64,000 bases of DNA from Bacillus horti (GTDB lineage: Bacteria > Bacillota > Bacilli > Caldalkalibacillales > JCM-10596). Shown here one piece after another: positions 17,533 through 25,571 of this stretch (position 1 is its first letter; the number at the start of each line of letters is the position of its first letter). The position numbers were made by a program, and so were the translations under genes. The notes under the pieces were generated by a model that had not been told where the DNA came from, did not search any database, and saw nothing but the letters and a program-made list of their open reading frames with translations. The stretch covers positions 248,001 through 312,000 of the forward strand of contig NZ_JAUSTY010000004.1 of the NCBI RefSeq assembly GCF_030813115.1, in the 5' to 3' direction.

Positions 17533-18171
17533 ATGGGTGAACCAATGAAGAAGAACGTAGATAAAGCCAACAGACCTGAGGGATACAAGCCTCAGAGTAT
17601 TCCTGGAGCATTAAAGCTCCTTCAAAATAAAATAGAGAAAAGGGGAACAGAAGCCGTGATGAGTGCAGAGGTTGTGACAGTTGAATCCTTTAAGCTACTT
17701 GTCCTTAAGGCGAACGGGAGCATGGAAGGATCTGGTCTTGGGAAAGATATCCGTAGAGCGTGGCAGGAATTAAAAAACAAGCTTGTTAATGACTCATTAG
17801 CTATTGATGCAGAGGTAGGCTATGTGCTTTACGATCAAGGTCATATGCAGCAGCCGGATGGCTCCTTAGACGCTTGGGTAGGAGTTAAAGTAGATTCGTT
17901 TGACAATGCTCCAGCTGGAGTTGAGCAAATGGTCTTACCTACTAGAAAATATGCAAAAACAAGCTGTCAATGTAAAGGTAGAGAGAAGATGGGAGAGCGG
18001 TATCAGTTTTTAGGAAAATGGATAGAGCAGGAAGGTCATCAGGTTGATTATAACCTTGGTGCTTTTACTCTGGAGCCAAATTACCTCAATAGTATTAATA
18101 CGTTTGAGATACCTGCAGATGAGGTACACGAGTATGATTTTGATATTTTGTATCCAATCATTTCTTTGTAA
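17533..18171 (+). CDS. Stand-alone GyrI-like effector-binding domain protein
   Basis: A 212-aa protein with one GyrI-like domain: VTVESFKLLVLKANGSMEGS at the start, DAWVGVKVDSFDNAPAGVEQ and LPTRKYAKTSC in the middle, YDFDILYPI at the end. It has no DNA-binding part. It starts 48 nt after the AraC/GyrI regulator with GAGAGGAG upstream of ATG 17533, so both are probably one unit. It may sequester or modify the same small molecules. Confidence 0.72.
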   Translation: MGEPMKKNVDKANRPEGYKPQSIPGALKLLQNKIEKRGTEAVMSAEVVTVESFKLLVLKANGSMEGSGLGKDIRRAWQELKNKLVNDSLAIDAEVGYVLYDQGHMQQPDGSLDAWVGVKVDSFDNAPAGVEQMVLPTRKYAKTSCQCKGREKMGERYQFLGKWIEQEGHQVDYNLGAFTLEPNYLNSINTFEIPADEVHEYDFDILYPIISL

Positions 18172-18209
18172 TGTGTTTGTTCGGATTAAAGCTATGTTAC
18201 TATTAAGCT

Positions 18210-18571
18210 ATATGGCGGCATGATAAAAAGTGAACAGGAGTGCCTATAGTTTGGTTAACGAAATGAGTTATTATCATACTCAAGTCCGTTAGGGGACGGA
18301 GCCAAAGTCAGTGCTCTGATGATACACCTACTGGTGGAAGGTGGATGAAAAAATCTGTCTTACAGTGGCTGATACAAAATGAATTAAAATCAGTCGAGGT
18401 CCGGATATGCAGATGAAATAAGCTGTATTGAAGTTGGAATCAGAAGTAATCGCACACCCTAGAGGAATAGCGGTGAATGGAGTCCCTACATCAGCAAAGC
18501 CTGAGACATGCCTTGAATAAGAGGCTAGAAGAAAATACGGAACCCTTCTAACTAGATCAAATATGATCTAG
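18210..18571 (+). ncRNA. Candidate structured RNA upstream of the RNHCP gene, family not assigned
   Basis: The interval 18172-18582 has no gene but is full of short helices in order: TCCGT/ACGGA (18285-18289/18296-18300, loop TAGGGG), CACC/GGTG (18325-18336), GGCTGAT/ATCAGTC (18367-18373/18389-18395), ATGCAG/CTGTAT (18407-18412/18423-18428), GCCTT/GAGGC (18510-18514/18521-18525), TAGAAG/CTTCTA (18526-18531/18545-18550) and CTAGATC/GATCTAG (18552-18558/18565-18571). AGGG in the first loop can pair with CCCT at 18484-18487. A -35 TTGTTC (18177) and extended -10 TGTTACTAT (18195) could start it. The last helix touches the RNHCP ribosome binding site. Known families considered: HEARO/IscB omega RNA, OLE, raiA; none could be confirmed. 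Confidence 0.55.
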
Positions 18572-18582
18572 GAGGAAAGGGC

Positions 18583-18885
18583 TTGAGTAAAAAAGCAGAA
18601 AATAATGGATTTATGTGTGAACATTGTGGTGCGGTCATTTTACCCTTAACAAATGGGAGTTATCGTAACCACTGTCCAGAGTGCTTATATTCTAAACATA
18701 TGGATGAAGATCCTGGTGATAGACAAAGCACCTGTAAAGGTTTAATGAAACCGATTGATCTGATTATTCATTCGAAAAAAGGGTACCAGATTATTCATCA
18801 GTGCCTTCAATGTGGTGCTATTCGCCGAAATAAAATTGCCCAAGATACAGTTCAAAGTGATAATGTTTACTTGTTAATGAATTAA
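18583..18885 (+). CDS. RNHCP domain zinc-ribbon protein
   Basis: A 100-aa protein containing the RNHCP motif (YRNHCPECLYSKHMDEDPGD, residues 27-46). Seven cysteines occur as CEHC (12/15), CPEC (31/34), C51 and CLQC (74/77), so two zinc sites are likely. Biochemical function of the RNHCP family is not established; the zinc ribbons and basic patches suggest nucleic acid binding. TTG 18583 is the start, with GGAGG 7 nt upstream at the edge of the last hairpin of the upstream RNA. No other gene shares the transcript. Confidence 0.85.
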   Translation: MSKKAENNGFMCEHCGAVILPLTNGSYRNHCPECLYSKHMDEDPGDRQSTCKGLMKPIDLIIHSKKGYQIIHQCLQCGAIRRNKIAQDTVQSDNVYLLMN

Positions 18886-19027
18886 TCTATCTTTGATCTC
18901 ATGTCGCCATATTAAGGAATCAGAACTTTTAGGGGAAGAGGAATTAAGGCAAAACTGAAGAATTATTTTATAGCATTCTGAAAAGTTTATTATCAATTTA
19001 GTTACTATCTTGACGCACAATCTGTAG

Positions 19028-19070
19028 AAGCCGCCAACCAGCTAAGTGCTGGAAGACGGCTATTTCTTTT
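19028..19070 (+). terminator. Terminator downstream of RNHCP gene
   Basis: GCCGCCAACCAGC (19030-19042) pairs with GCTGGAAGACGGC (19048-19060) with an internal mismatch loop, followed by TATTTCTTTT. It overlaps the 3' end of the convergent methyltransferase gene. It closes the RNA-RNHCP transcript 145 nt after the stop. Confidence 0.65.
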
Positions 19071-19629
19071 GAATAACGAGTAAAAAAGGAGGACTATTCT
19101 GCTGATTAATAAATTGATATTGCAGGACATCGAATTCCTTTTGATCCCATGTACCAAGGCGTGCTAGAAGCTGATCCTTCTCTTGCTTCCCAGATTCATG
19201 TCCAGAATAAATGACCAGTGTAATAAGTCCATTAGGTTTGAGATACTGGCACAGGCTTTGAATAGCTTGGAGAGTTGTCTGAGGTACTGTCACAATTGAT
19301 TTATCGCTTCCTGGTCGGTAGCCTAGATTGAACATAGCTGCTGCTAGAGGCTTTTTCGCATGTTGTAGCTCTTCGGCTACGGTTTCATGACCTTTTAACA
19401 TAAGCTCAACAGGTGTTGCAATCTTCTCTCTCATTAACCGCTCCCTCGTATGATCAAGAGCTTCCTGCTGCACATCATATGCTAGAATCTGTCCAGCCTC
19501 TCCTACTAGCTTAGCCAAAAACAGAGTATCAAGTCCGTTCCCCATTGTAGCATCAACAACTAAATCTCCTTTATTTACTCGCTGTGCTAAAAGATCTCTT
19601 GTAAAGGGTAGAATTCCTTGTAGCTTCAT
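19060..19629 (-). CDS. Class I SAM-dependent methyltransferase (YtqB type)
   Basis: A 189-aa Rossmann-fold methyltransferase: motif I VVDATMGNGLDTLFLAKLVG, acidic loop AYDVQQEA, and the family stretch AAMFNLGYRPGSDKSIVT with a late VIYSGHESGKQEKDQL. This matches the rRNA-methyltransferase-like YtqB family (putative rRNA methylase), substrate unproven. It overlaps the upstream ytqA gene by 4 nt, the same pairing as ytqA-ytqB of B. subtilis. Confidence 0.88.
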   Translation of the reverse strand: MKLQGILPFTRDLLAQRVNKGDLVVDATMGNGLDTLFLAKLVGEAGQILAYDVQQEALDHTRERLMREKIATPVELMLKGHETVAEELQHAKKPLAAAMFNLGYRPGSDKSIVTVPQTTLQAIQSLCQYLKPNGLITLVIYSGHESGKQEKDQLLARLGTWDQKEFDVLQYQFINQQNSPPFLLVIQKK

Positions 19630-20693
19630 TTTTGCCTCACTTTTTTAGGTTCTTGTCTAATGCTTTCATTCCATAGCTTTCCTTGCCACGTATTCTGTTC
19701 ACGTAACTGACGATCTATGGAATTAAGCACGTCCCATTTCTTGCTGCTCCACATAGGTCCAATTAATAGATCCGCTGGAGCATCACCTGTAACTCGCTGA
19801 ATAATCAGTTCAGGTGGCATCATTTCTAACGTTCGAACAACTAAATCAACATACTCATCCTTTTCTAAAAAGGATAGCAGCCCCTGCTCATATTGCTTAA
19901 CCATAGGTGTTTTTCGCATAAGATGAAGAAGGTGAATTTTTAGACCTTGAACGTCTAGCTTGGAGACTTCTTTAGCTGTTTCTAGCATCATCTCATGTGT
20001 TTCACCTGGCAGGCCGTAAATAATATGGCTACAAACATTAATATTATGCTTGCGAAGCTTGGCTACACCGTCAACATAGCACTGATAATCGTGGGCACGA
20101 TTAATAAGATTACCCGTTGAGTCATGTACAGTTTGAAGCCCCAATTCTACCCAGAGGTACGTTCTTTCGTTTAATTCAGCTAGATACTCAATGACTTCAT
20201 CAGGAAGGCAATCTGGTCTAGTAGCAATGGCAAGTCCGATGTTGCCTTCTTGCTCTAATATAACCTCGTATAACTCTCGCAGCTCCTCTACAGGGGCATA
20301 CGTATTCGTATAGGCCTGGAAGTATCCCATATATTCAGCCAGTGGCCACTTTTTATGCATGCGTTCCTTAATCTCATTAAATTGAGTAGTAAGATCATCA
20401 CGCCGACTTCCAGCAAAATCTCCTGAGCCTCTGGCACTGCAAAACGTACAGCCGCCTGCTGCAATACTTCCATCGCGATTAGGGCAGGTAAAGCCGGCGT
20501 CTAGAGGGACTTTAAATACTTTCTTGCCAAATTTCGAGCGTAGATGATAATTCCACGTATGGTATCTTTTATCTCCCCACAAGAGAGGAGGGGTGTTATG
20601 GGTATCCCCTTCATTGTGTTTTCTGTTAGAATTTATAGGAAATGATGTGTTAATTAAAGCATGAGTATTTGTAGGAACTGAATCTATTTGCAC
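19626..20693 (-). CDS. TIGR01212-family radical SAM protein (YtqA type)
   Basis: A 355-aa radical SAM enzyme. The cluster-binding cysteines are in TCPNRDGSIAAGGCTFCSAR, with a longer first gap than the usual CX3CX2C, which is the hallmark of this family. SAM-domain features include GLQTVHDST and YGLPGETHEMM. The start GTG 20693 has AAAGGAGG 7 nt upstream; the open frame beginning at GTG 20711 overlaps that site and is rejected. The N-terminal 40 residues before LLWGDKRYHTWN are unusual for the family. Operon with the methyltransferase; substrate unknown. Confidence 0.9.
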   Translation of the reverse strand: MQIDSVPTNTHALINTSFPINSNRKHNEGDTHNTPPLLWGDKRYHTWNYHLRSKFGKKVFKVPLDAGFTCPNRDGSIAAGGCTFCSARGSGDFAGSRRDDLTTQFNEIKERMHKKWPLAEYMGYFQAYTNTYAPVEELRELYEVILEQEGNIGLAIATRPDCLPDEVIEYLAELNERTYLWVELGLQTVHDSTGNLINRAHDYQCYVDGVAKLRKHNINVCSHIIYGLPGETHEMMLETAKEVSKLDVQGLKIHLLHLMRKTPMVKQYEQGLLSFLEKDEYVDLVVRTLEMMPPELIIQRVTGDAPADLLIGPMWSSKKWDVLNSIDRQLREQNTWQGKLWNESIRQEPKKVRQK

Positions 20694-20847
20694 TATAGTT
20701 CCTCCTTTCACGAAAAGAAGACGTTCTATCCTATACTATCAGAATTATACTTGCTCAATCAATGTAATCATGCTTAGATGTATAGTAAGAATAGTTGGAA
20801 TTGCACTAGAATATTTCTACTTTTGAAAACATCAAGGAGTGAAAGAG

Positions 20848-21723
20848 ATGAATTTTGTTACGTTTAAGGCTACAGCACAAAGTGATAACGTTCGCTGGGG
20901 AGTGGAAAAAGGAGAGGAGATCTTAGAAATTTTTGATCCTATAAGTGAGTATCCAGATTTACTATCCTTTATCAGGGCAGGAAAGCCAGCATTAGAGCTT
21001 CTTAATGAGAAAGTTAAAAATGGATCTATTACTACTCGTTATGAGAAGTCTGAGGTTAAAGTACTAGCACCGTATGCTCCTCCTAAAAATATCTTTTGTA
21101 TTGGAAAGAATTATGCGGATCATGTGCTAGAGATGGCCAAGGATCAGGCGGTAGCACTACCGAAATTTCCTGTTATTTTTACTAAGCCTTATACGGCCAT
21201 TATTGGTCAGGGGGAGGAGATTCAATCCTATCCTGAGCTGACTCAGCAGCTTGATTATGAAGGCGAGCTTGTAGTGATTATTGGCAAGGAAGGTAAGAAT
21301 ATTTCTGCTGCAGAGGCGTTTGATTATGTTTTTGGCTATTCTATATTAAATGATGTGACAGCTAGAGATTTACAGCAGCAGCATGTTCAATTCTTTAAAG
21401 GAAAATCATTAGATAGCTTTGCTCCGTTTGGACCTAGAATTGTTCATCGGTCAGCTATAGAAAACCCTCACCAATTACAAATTAAAACACTTGTAAATGG
21501 TGAGGTACGTCAAAATGGAACGACTTCAGACATGATTTTCTCAATACCAGCACTTATCGAGGTTATTTCTCGGGGAATGACGCTAGAGCCTGGTGATTTG
21601 ATCGCCACAGGTACTCCAAGTGGTGTTGGAAACGGTTTTAATCCTCCAAAGTTCATTAAGGCTGGGGATACTGTTTCAATTGAAGTTAGTGACATCGGAA
21701 CTCTAGAAAATCCAGTTGTCTAA
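20848..21723 (+). CDS. Fumarylacetoacetate hydrolase family protein
   Basis: A 291-aa FAH-fold protein. The C-terminal two thirds begin CIGKNYADHVLEM and carry the metal ligands in DYEGELVVIIGKEGKNI and NDVTARDLQ, with the GTPSGVGNGF loop near the end. Members act as acylpyruvate hydrolases, oxaloacetate decarboxylases or 2-hydroxyhepta-2,4-diene-dioate isomerases; the exact substrate cannot be told. ATG 20848 is chosen because AAGGAG lies 9 nt upstream and abuts GTG 20839. It is monocistronic. Confidence 0.9.
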   Translation: MNFVTFKATAQSDNVRWGVEKGEEILEIFDPISEYPDLLSFIRAGKPALELLNEKVKNGSITTRYEKSEVKVLAPYAPPKNIFCIGKNYADHVLEMAKDQAVALPKFPVIFTKPYTAIIGQGEEIQSYPELTQQLDYEGELVVIIGKEGKNISAAEAFDYVFGYSILNDVTARDLQQQHVQFFKGKSLDSFAPFGPRIVHRSAIENPHQLQIKTLVNGEVRQNGTTSDMIFSIPALIEVISRGMTLEPGDLIATGTPSGVGNGFNPPKFIKAGDTVSIEVSDIGTLENPVV

Positions 21724-21798
21724 TTAAAAGATTTTTCCTAAAGGATTATTAGGATTTTAAAAAAGGTAGTTAGCTTTATAAGATGGTAATCATTATAC

Positions 21799-22380
21799 CT
21801 AAGCGAGCTTTATACCAAGCTGCTTTATTTTCTCAAGCCAAGCAGCCCTTTTTTGCTCTGTTGATTGCTTTACAGGTGTAATTTCTGTAATGCGTACGGG
21901 AGTAATGCCACAGAATTGAAGAATATTTTGTTTCATGACTCGATATCCTGCTCTATGGTATATGATGCGATTATACCAGCTTGGAGTATCTGATGTGACA
22001 ATAATATGGGCGGACTTCCCTTTTAATAGCTTATCCCAAAGTGGAGAGTTCTCTCGATACTTAAAAGCAAAGCCAGGTAGAAACACACGATCTATAAATC
22101 CTTTTAATATTGCAGGCATAGCTCCCCACCAGGTTGGATAAATAAAGACAAGGTGGTCAGCCCACCGGATAGATTCTTGGGCGTTCAGTAACACGTCTTC
22201 AAGCTCAGTTCTCTGACGATAGCCATACTTTAGAATAGGATCAAACTCAAGGCTACTTAAATCGATTGTCCGGACCTCTGCTGATTTAGAAGCCGCACCC
22301 TGCTCGTACGCTTCTGATAAAGCAGAGCAAAAGCTTTGGGGATCAGGATGACCATTAATAATGAGAATGCTTTTTTTCAT
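21799..22380 (-). CDS. Flavodoxin-fold NAD(P)H-dependent oxidoreductase
   Basis: A 193-aa FMN-dependent quinone reductase-like protein: SILIINGHPDPQSFCSALSE at the start, VFIYPTWWGAMPAILKGFID, and VTSDTPSWYNRI. This is the MdaB/KefF/DT-diaphorase family reducing quinones or nitro and azo compounds. ATG 22380 has AAAGGAG 8 nt upstream; the frame opens 16 codons earlier without a site. It diverges from the AraC-type regulator at 22521, which probably controls it. Confidence 0.87.
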   Translation of the reverse strand: MKKSILIINGHPDPQSFCSALSEAYEQGAASKSAEVRTIDLSSLEFDPILKYGYRQRTELEDVLLNAQESIRWADHLVFIYPTWWGAMPAILKGFIDRVFLPGFAFKYRENSPLWDKLLKGKSAHIIVTSDTPSWYNRIIYHRAGYRVMKQNILQFCGITPVRITEITPVKQSTEQKRAAWLEKIKQLGIKLA

Positions 22381-22520
22381 GAAAATGACTCCTTTATAAA
22401 TAGATTTTTTTGATGAATATAATAGCAAAGAACTATGTTCATCATAGCCGGCAGAAGCAAGTAATACTATGATAAAAGCCGCAATGATTGTGTTAATATG
22501 CGCAGAGGAGTGTTAGTATC

Positions 22521-23534
22521 TTGAATAGCTTAGGAGTTTCTATTTCGATGCTTCATCCGATAATGAAGGTGATCGGCTACAAGGGTTTTAATGTGCAGCA
22601 ATTCTGTGAGTATGCCCAATTTAATGCAGAACTGCTAAAGGATGTGGAAGCACGGATATCTGAAGAGGAGCTAGAGAGAATAACAAGAAAAGCAGCGGAA
22701 TATACAGGGGATGATTACTTTGGTCTACATCAAGGGCAGATGTTAGACATTGTAGATATGGGGACACTGGGGTTAGTCATGATGCATTCAGAGAAGGTTG
22801 AAGATGCGTTAAAAGCCTATCAGAGGTACAATGTGATCCTCTGTAGTGGTTTTCAGTTGGATTATAGAATAGAGGGAGAGGATTTCGTTCTTCGCTTATA
22901 TCTTAAGGATTCAACCAAAAAAGTATCGCGACATTGTATGGAGGATATGGCAAGTTCTTTATTTCATGTCATGATTAAAATGACGAGCGAACACATCCAG
23001 CTCCATGACATCAAATTTACTCATCCAGCACCAGATAGTCTTACTCCTTATTTACATGTACTAGGGAGAGAACCTAAATTCGATCAACATGAAAACTCTC
23101 TACGCTTTAGTAAAGCAGTGTTAGAGTATCCTATCTTGTACTCAGACGTTAGATTGCAGAGCATTTTTGAAAAAATAGCTGAAGACGCTAAACAGAAAAT
23201 TGTTCAACAGCCGTCCTTTGGAGAAGAGGTTTGTCAGTGGCTGATGGATGTTTTGCCCCATACTCTTCCTACCCTGCAACAGACGGCAGAGGCTTTTAAT
23301 ATGAGCGTGCGTTCCCTGCAAGCGAAGCTAAAACAGGAGGATACCTCATATAACCAATTATCTGCTCAGATTCGAAAAGAATTAGCTATGTCCTTTCTAC
23401 AGACGAATTCCTATTCAATAGGGGAAATTGCTTATCTTCTGCATTTTTCAGAGCCAAGTGCCTTTCAGGTAGCGTTTAAGAAATGGACTGGAGTTACTCC
23501 AGGTCAATTTAGAGGACAGACCGTTTTATCGTAA
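22521..23534 (+). CDS. AraC-family regulator with arabinose-binding-like N-terminal domain
   Basis: A 337-aa regulator. Residues 1-190 match the Arabinose_bd/OruR-type sensing domain (DIVDMGTLGLVMMHSEKVED and similar). Residues about 240-335 are an AraC helix-turn-helix pair (LPTLQQTAEAFNMSVRSLQA, then IGEIAYLLHFSEPSAFQVAF). TTG 22521 is preceded by GAGGAGTG. It is divergent from the flavodoxin-fold oxidoreductase, its most likely target. Confidence 0.85.
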   Translation: MNSLGVSISMLHPIMKVIGYKGFNVQQFCEYAQFNAELLKDVEARISEEELERITRKAAEYTGDDYFGLHQGQMLDIVDMGTLGLVMMHSEKVEDALKAYQRYNVILCSGFQLDYRIEGEDFVLRLYLKDSTKKVSRHCMEDMASSLFHVMIKMTSEHIQLHDIKFTHPAPDSLTPYLHVLGREPKFDQHENSLRFSKAVLEYPILYSDVRLQSIFEKIAEDAKQKIVQQPSFGEEVCQWLMDVLPHTLPTLQQTAEAFNMSVRSLQAKLKQEDTSYNQLSAQIRKELAMSFLQTNSYSIGEIAYLLHFSEPSAFQVAFKKWTGVTPGQFRGQTVLS

Positions 23535-23603
23535 GTAAGCGAAATCTGAAATGTTGATTAGATAAATAATTGATTGAAGAGAATAGTAGGCTATATGAGA
23601 AGG

Positions 23604-23639
23604 TTAGAGAGCGTAGGGATAGCTCTCTAATTTGTATTT
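23604..23639 (+). terminator. Terminator after AraC-type gene
   Basis: TTAGAGAGC (23604-23612) and GCTCTCTAA (23622-23630) form a 9-bp stem with a 9-nt loop, followed by TTTGTATTT. It overlaps the stop region of the convergent flavoprotein gene. Confidence 0.65.
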
Positions 23640-24910
23640 AATGGAGAAGTGACTTCTAACCCGGCATGGCGTCCAGCCACAAATCCTGTGGAAAGGGCAC
23701 AAGTGATATTGTAACCCCCTGTGTATCCGTGTATATCTAGGATTTCACCACAGAAATAAAGTCCTTGCTTCTTTTTGGAGGCCATCGTGTTTGGCTGAAT
23801 TTCCTTAACACTTACACCACCACCGGTAACAAAAGCCTCCTCGATCGAGCGAGTCCCATGGACTCGAATCGGAAATGCTTTAAGGAGCTGTACAAATTGC
23901 TGGAATGCTTTCTTAGGTAGCTCATGGAAAGTACGATCCTCTGCTAATTTTGCCTTCTCAAAGAGAATAGGCAGGAGTCTTTCTGGAATCCTTTGTCCTA
24001 AGATATTTTTGATCATCTTATGAGGCTGTTGCTTTAATAACTCTAGAAGCTCTTGTTCAATGTCAGCAGCAGCTAAAGAGGGGAAGATATCAACGGTTAA
24101 GAGAACATCATTTACGTCTCCTTGCTTTTGTACCTTATAGACGAATTGGCTACAGCGCAGAGCAATGGGTCCGGATAGTCCAAAGTGTGTGAATAGTAAA
24201 TCCCCATCATGAGTGATGACTTTTTTCCCTTTGTGATTGATAACAGTTAGTGTAACCTCTCTTAGAGCTAGCCCTTGAAGAGACCGGTCCTGAATAAAAG
24301 GCTCTTCAGAAATAAGAGGAACCTCAGTTGGAAACAGCTCTGTAACGTGATGACCAGCTTTTTCAGCCCATGCATACCCATCTCCCGTTGAACCTGTGTG
24401 AGGAACAGACTTCCCTCCAACGGCTAGGATTACACTTTTAGCGAGTAATTGCTCCCCTGATTCTAGAAGTACCCCTTCAACACGATCTTCTTTATAAAGA
24501 ACATCCTTAACAGATGTATTTACTTTGATCTCAGCATTCCCTTCGTTAACTTTCCGAATAAGAGCATCTACCACGCTTTTCGCTTTATTATTAACGGGAA
24601 ACATACGTCCGCGGTCCTCTTCCTTTAGGGCAATACCAAGCTGTTCGAAAAAAGAAATAATATCTTCATTATTAAAAGTAGCAAATGGACTATACATAAA
24701 ACGTCCATTACCAGGAATGTTTTTAATCATTTCTTCTATGGGAATACGGTTCGTGACGTTACAACGACCACCTCCAGAAATCGCTAGCTTGCGGCCTAGC
24801 TTGTTTCCTTTATCTAATAACAGAACATTTGCACCTAGCATTCCTGCTGAGGCAGCTGCCATTAATCCAGAAGGGCCACCACCGACTACAATTACATCAT
24901 AGACTTTCAT
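23627..24910 (-). CDS. HI0933-family NAD(P)/FAD-dependent oxidoreductase (YtfP type)
   Basis: A 427-aa flavoprotein with the N-terminal dinucleotide motif [20 protein letters not shown], then [10 protein letters not shown], the HI0933 hallmark, and the C-terminal [20 protein letters not shown] segment. The family includes BaiN-like ene-reductases; role in Bacillus unknown. The plus-strand reading inside is a shadow. Monocistronic, with AAAGGA upstream of ATG 24910. Confidence 0.9.
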   Translation of the reverse strand: MKVYDVIVVGGGPSGLMAAASAGMLGANVLLLDKGNKLGRKLAISGGGRCNVTNRIPIEEMIKNIPGNGRFMYSPFATFNNEDIISFFEQLGIALKEEDRGRMFPVNNKAKSVVDALIRKVNEGNAEIKVNTSVKDVLYKEDRVEGVLLESGEQLLAKSVILAVGGKSVPHTGSTGDGYAWAEKAGHHVTELFPTEVPLISEEPFIQDRSLQGLALREVTLTVINHKGKKVITHDGDLLFTHFGLSGPIALRCSQFVYKVQKQGDVNDVLLTVDIFPSLAAADIEQELLELLKQQPHKMIKNILGQRIPERLLPILFEKAKLAEDRTFHELPKKAFQQFVQLLKAFPIRVHGTRSIEEAFVTGGGVSVKEIQPNTMASKKKQGLYFCGEILDIHGYTGGYNITCALSTGFVAGRHAGLEVTSPLNTN

Positions 24911-25087
24911 CCATTCAATCCTTTCTTTACTTAGAATCCTTCTTCATCCAGAAATCATAGCTTTGGCTTTAAAAGATATCTTTATTAACTCTATTTTATC
25001 TTTTCGAGCTTCAATATTTATCATACAAAAAAATAATAAGAAATGAAATCAATCACACACTTTCAGGGAAAGCGTTTCATAAAATAT

Positions 25088-25116
25088 TTGCTATATAGAG
25101 CAAAATGGACTACAAT
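25088..25116 (+). promoter_or_regulatory. Probable sigma-A promoter for ferredoxin gene
   Basis: TTGCTA (25088-25093), 17-bp spacer, TACAAT (25111-25116), about 150 nt upstream of the ferredoxin start. The rest of 24911-25266 is AT-rich and holds no gene. GAAAGCGTTTC at about 25069 resembles a cre half-site but fails the full consensus. Confidence 0.5.
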
Positions 25117-25140
25117 AGGTTGTGAAAAACATTGCACTAA

Positions 25141-25515
<375 letters not shown>

Positions 25516-25522
25516 TGAAACG

Positions 25523-25552
25523 AAAACTCCCAATAGATATTGGGAGTTTTTT
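25523..25552 (+). terminator. Rho-independent terminator after ferredoxin gene
   Basis: AAAACTCCCAAT (25523-25534), loop AGAT, ATTGGGAGTTTTTT (25539-25552): a 12-bp stem with T-run, 8 nt after the fer stop. It lies upstream of the real start of the next gene, so the longer frame of that gene is excluded. Confidence 0.9.
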
Positions 25553-25571
25553 GCGAAGAAAGGATAGTGCT

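Noticed and set aside
18172-18582. Group I or II intron, T-box or RNase P RNA
   Set aside because: No GTGYG start, domain V, P/Q/R/S elements, T-box AGGGTGGNACCGCG or RNase P core sequences were found.
25060-25085. GAAAGCGTTTC as a cre site upstream of ferredoxin
   Set aside because: Four of the 14 consensus positions fail, including most of the right half.
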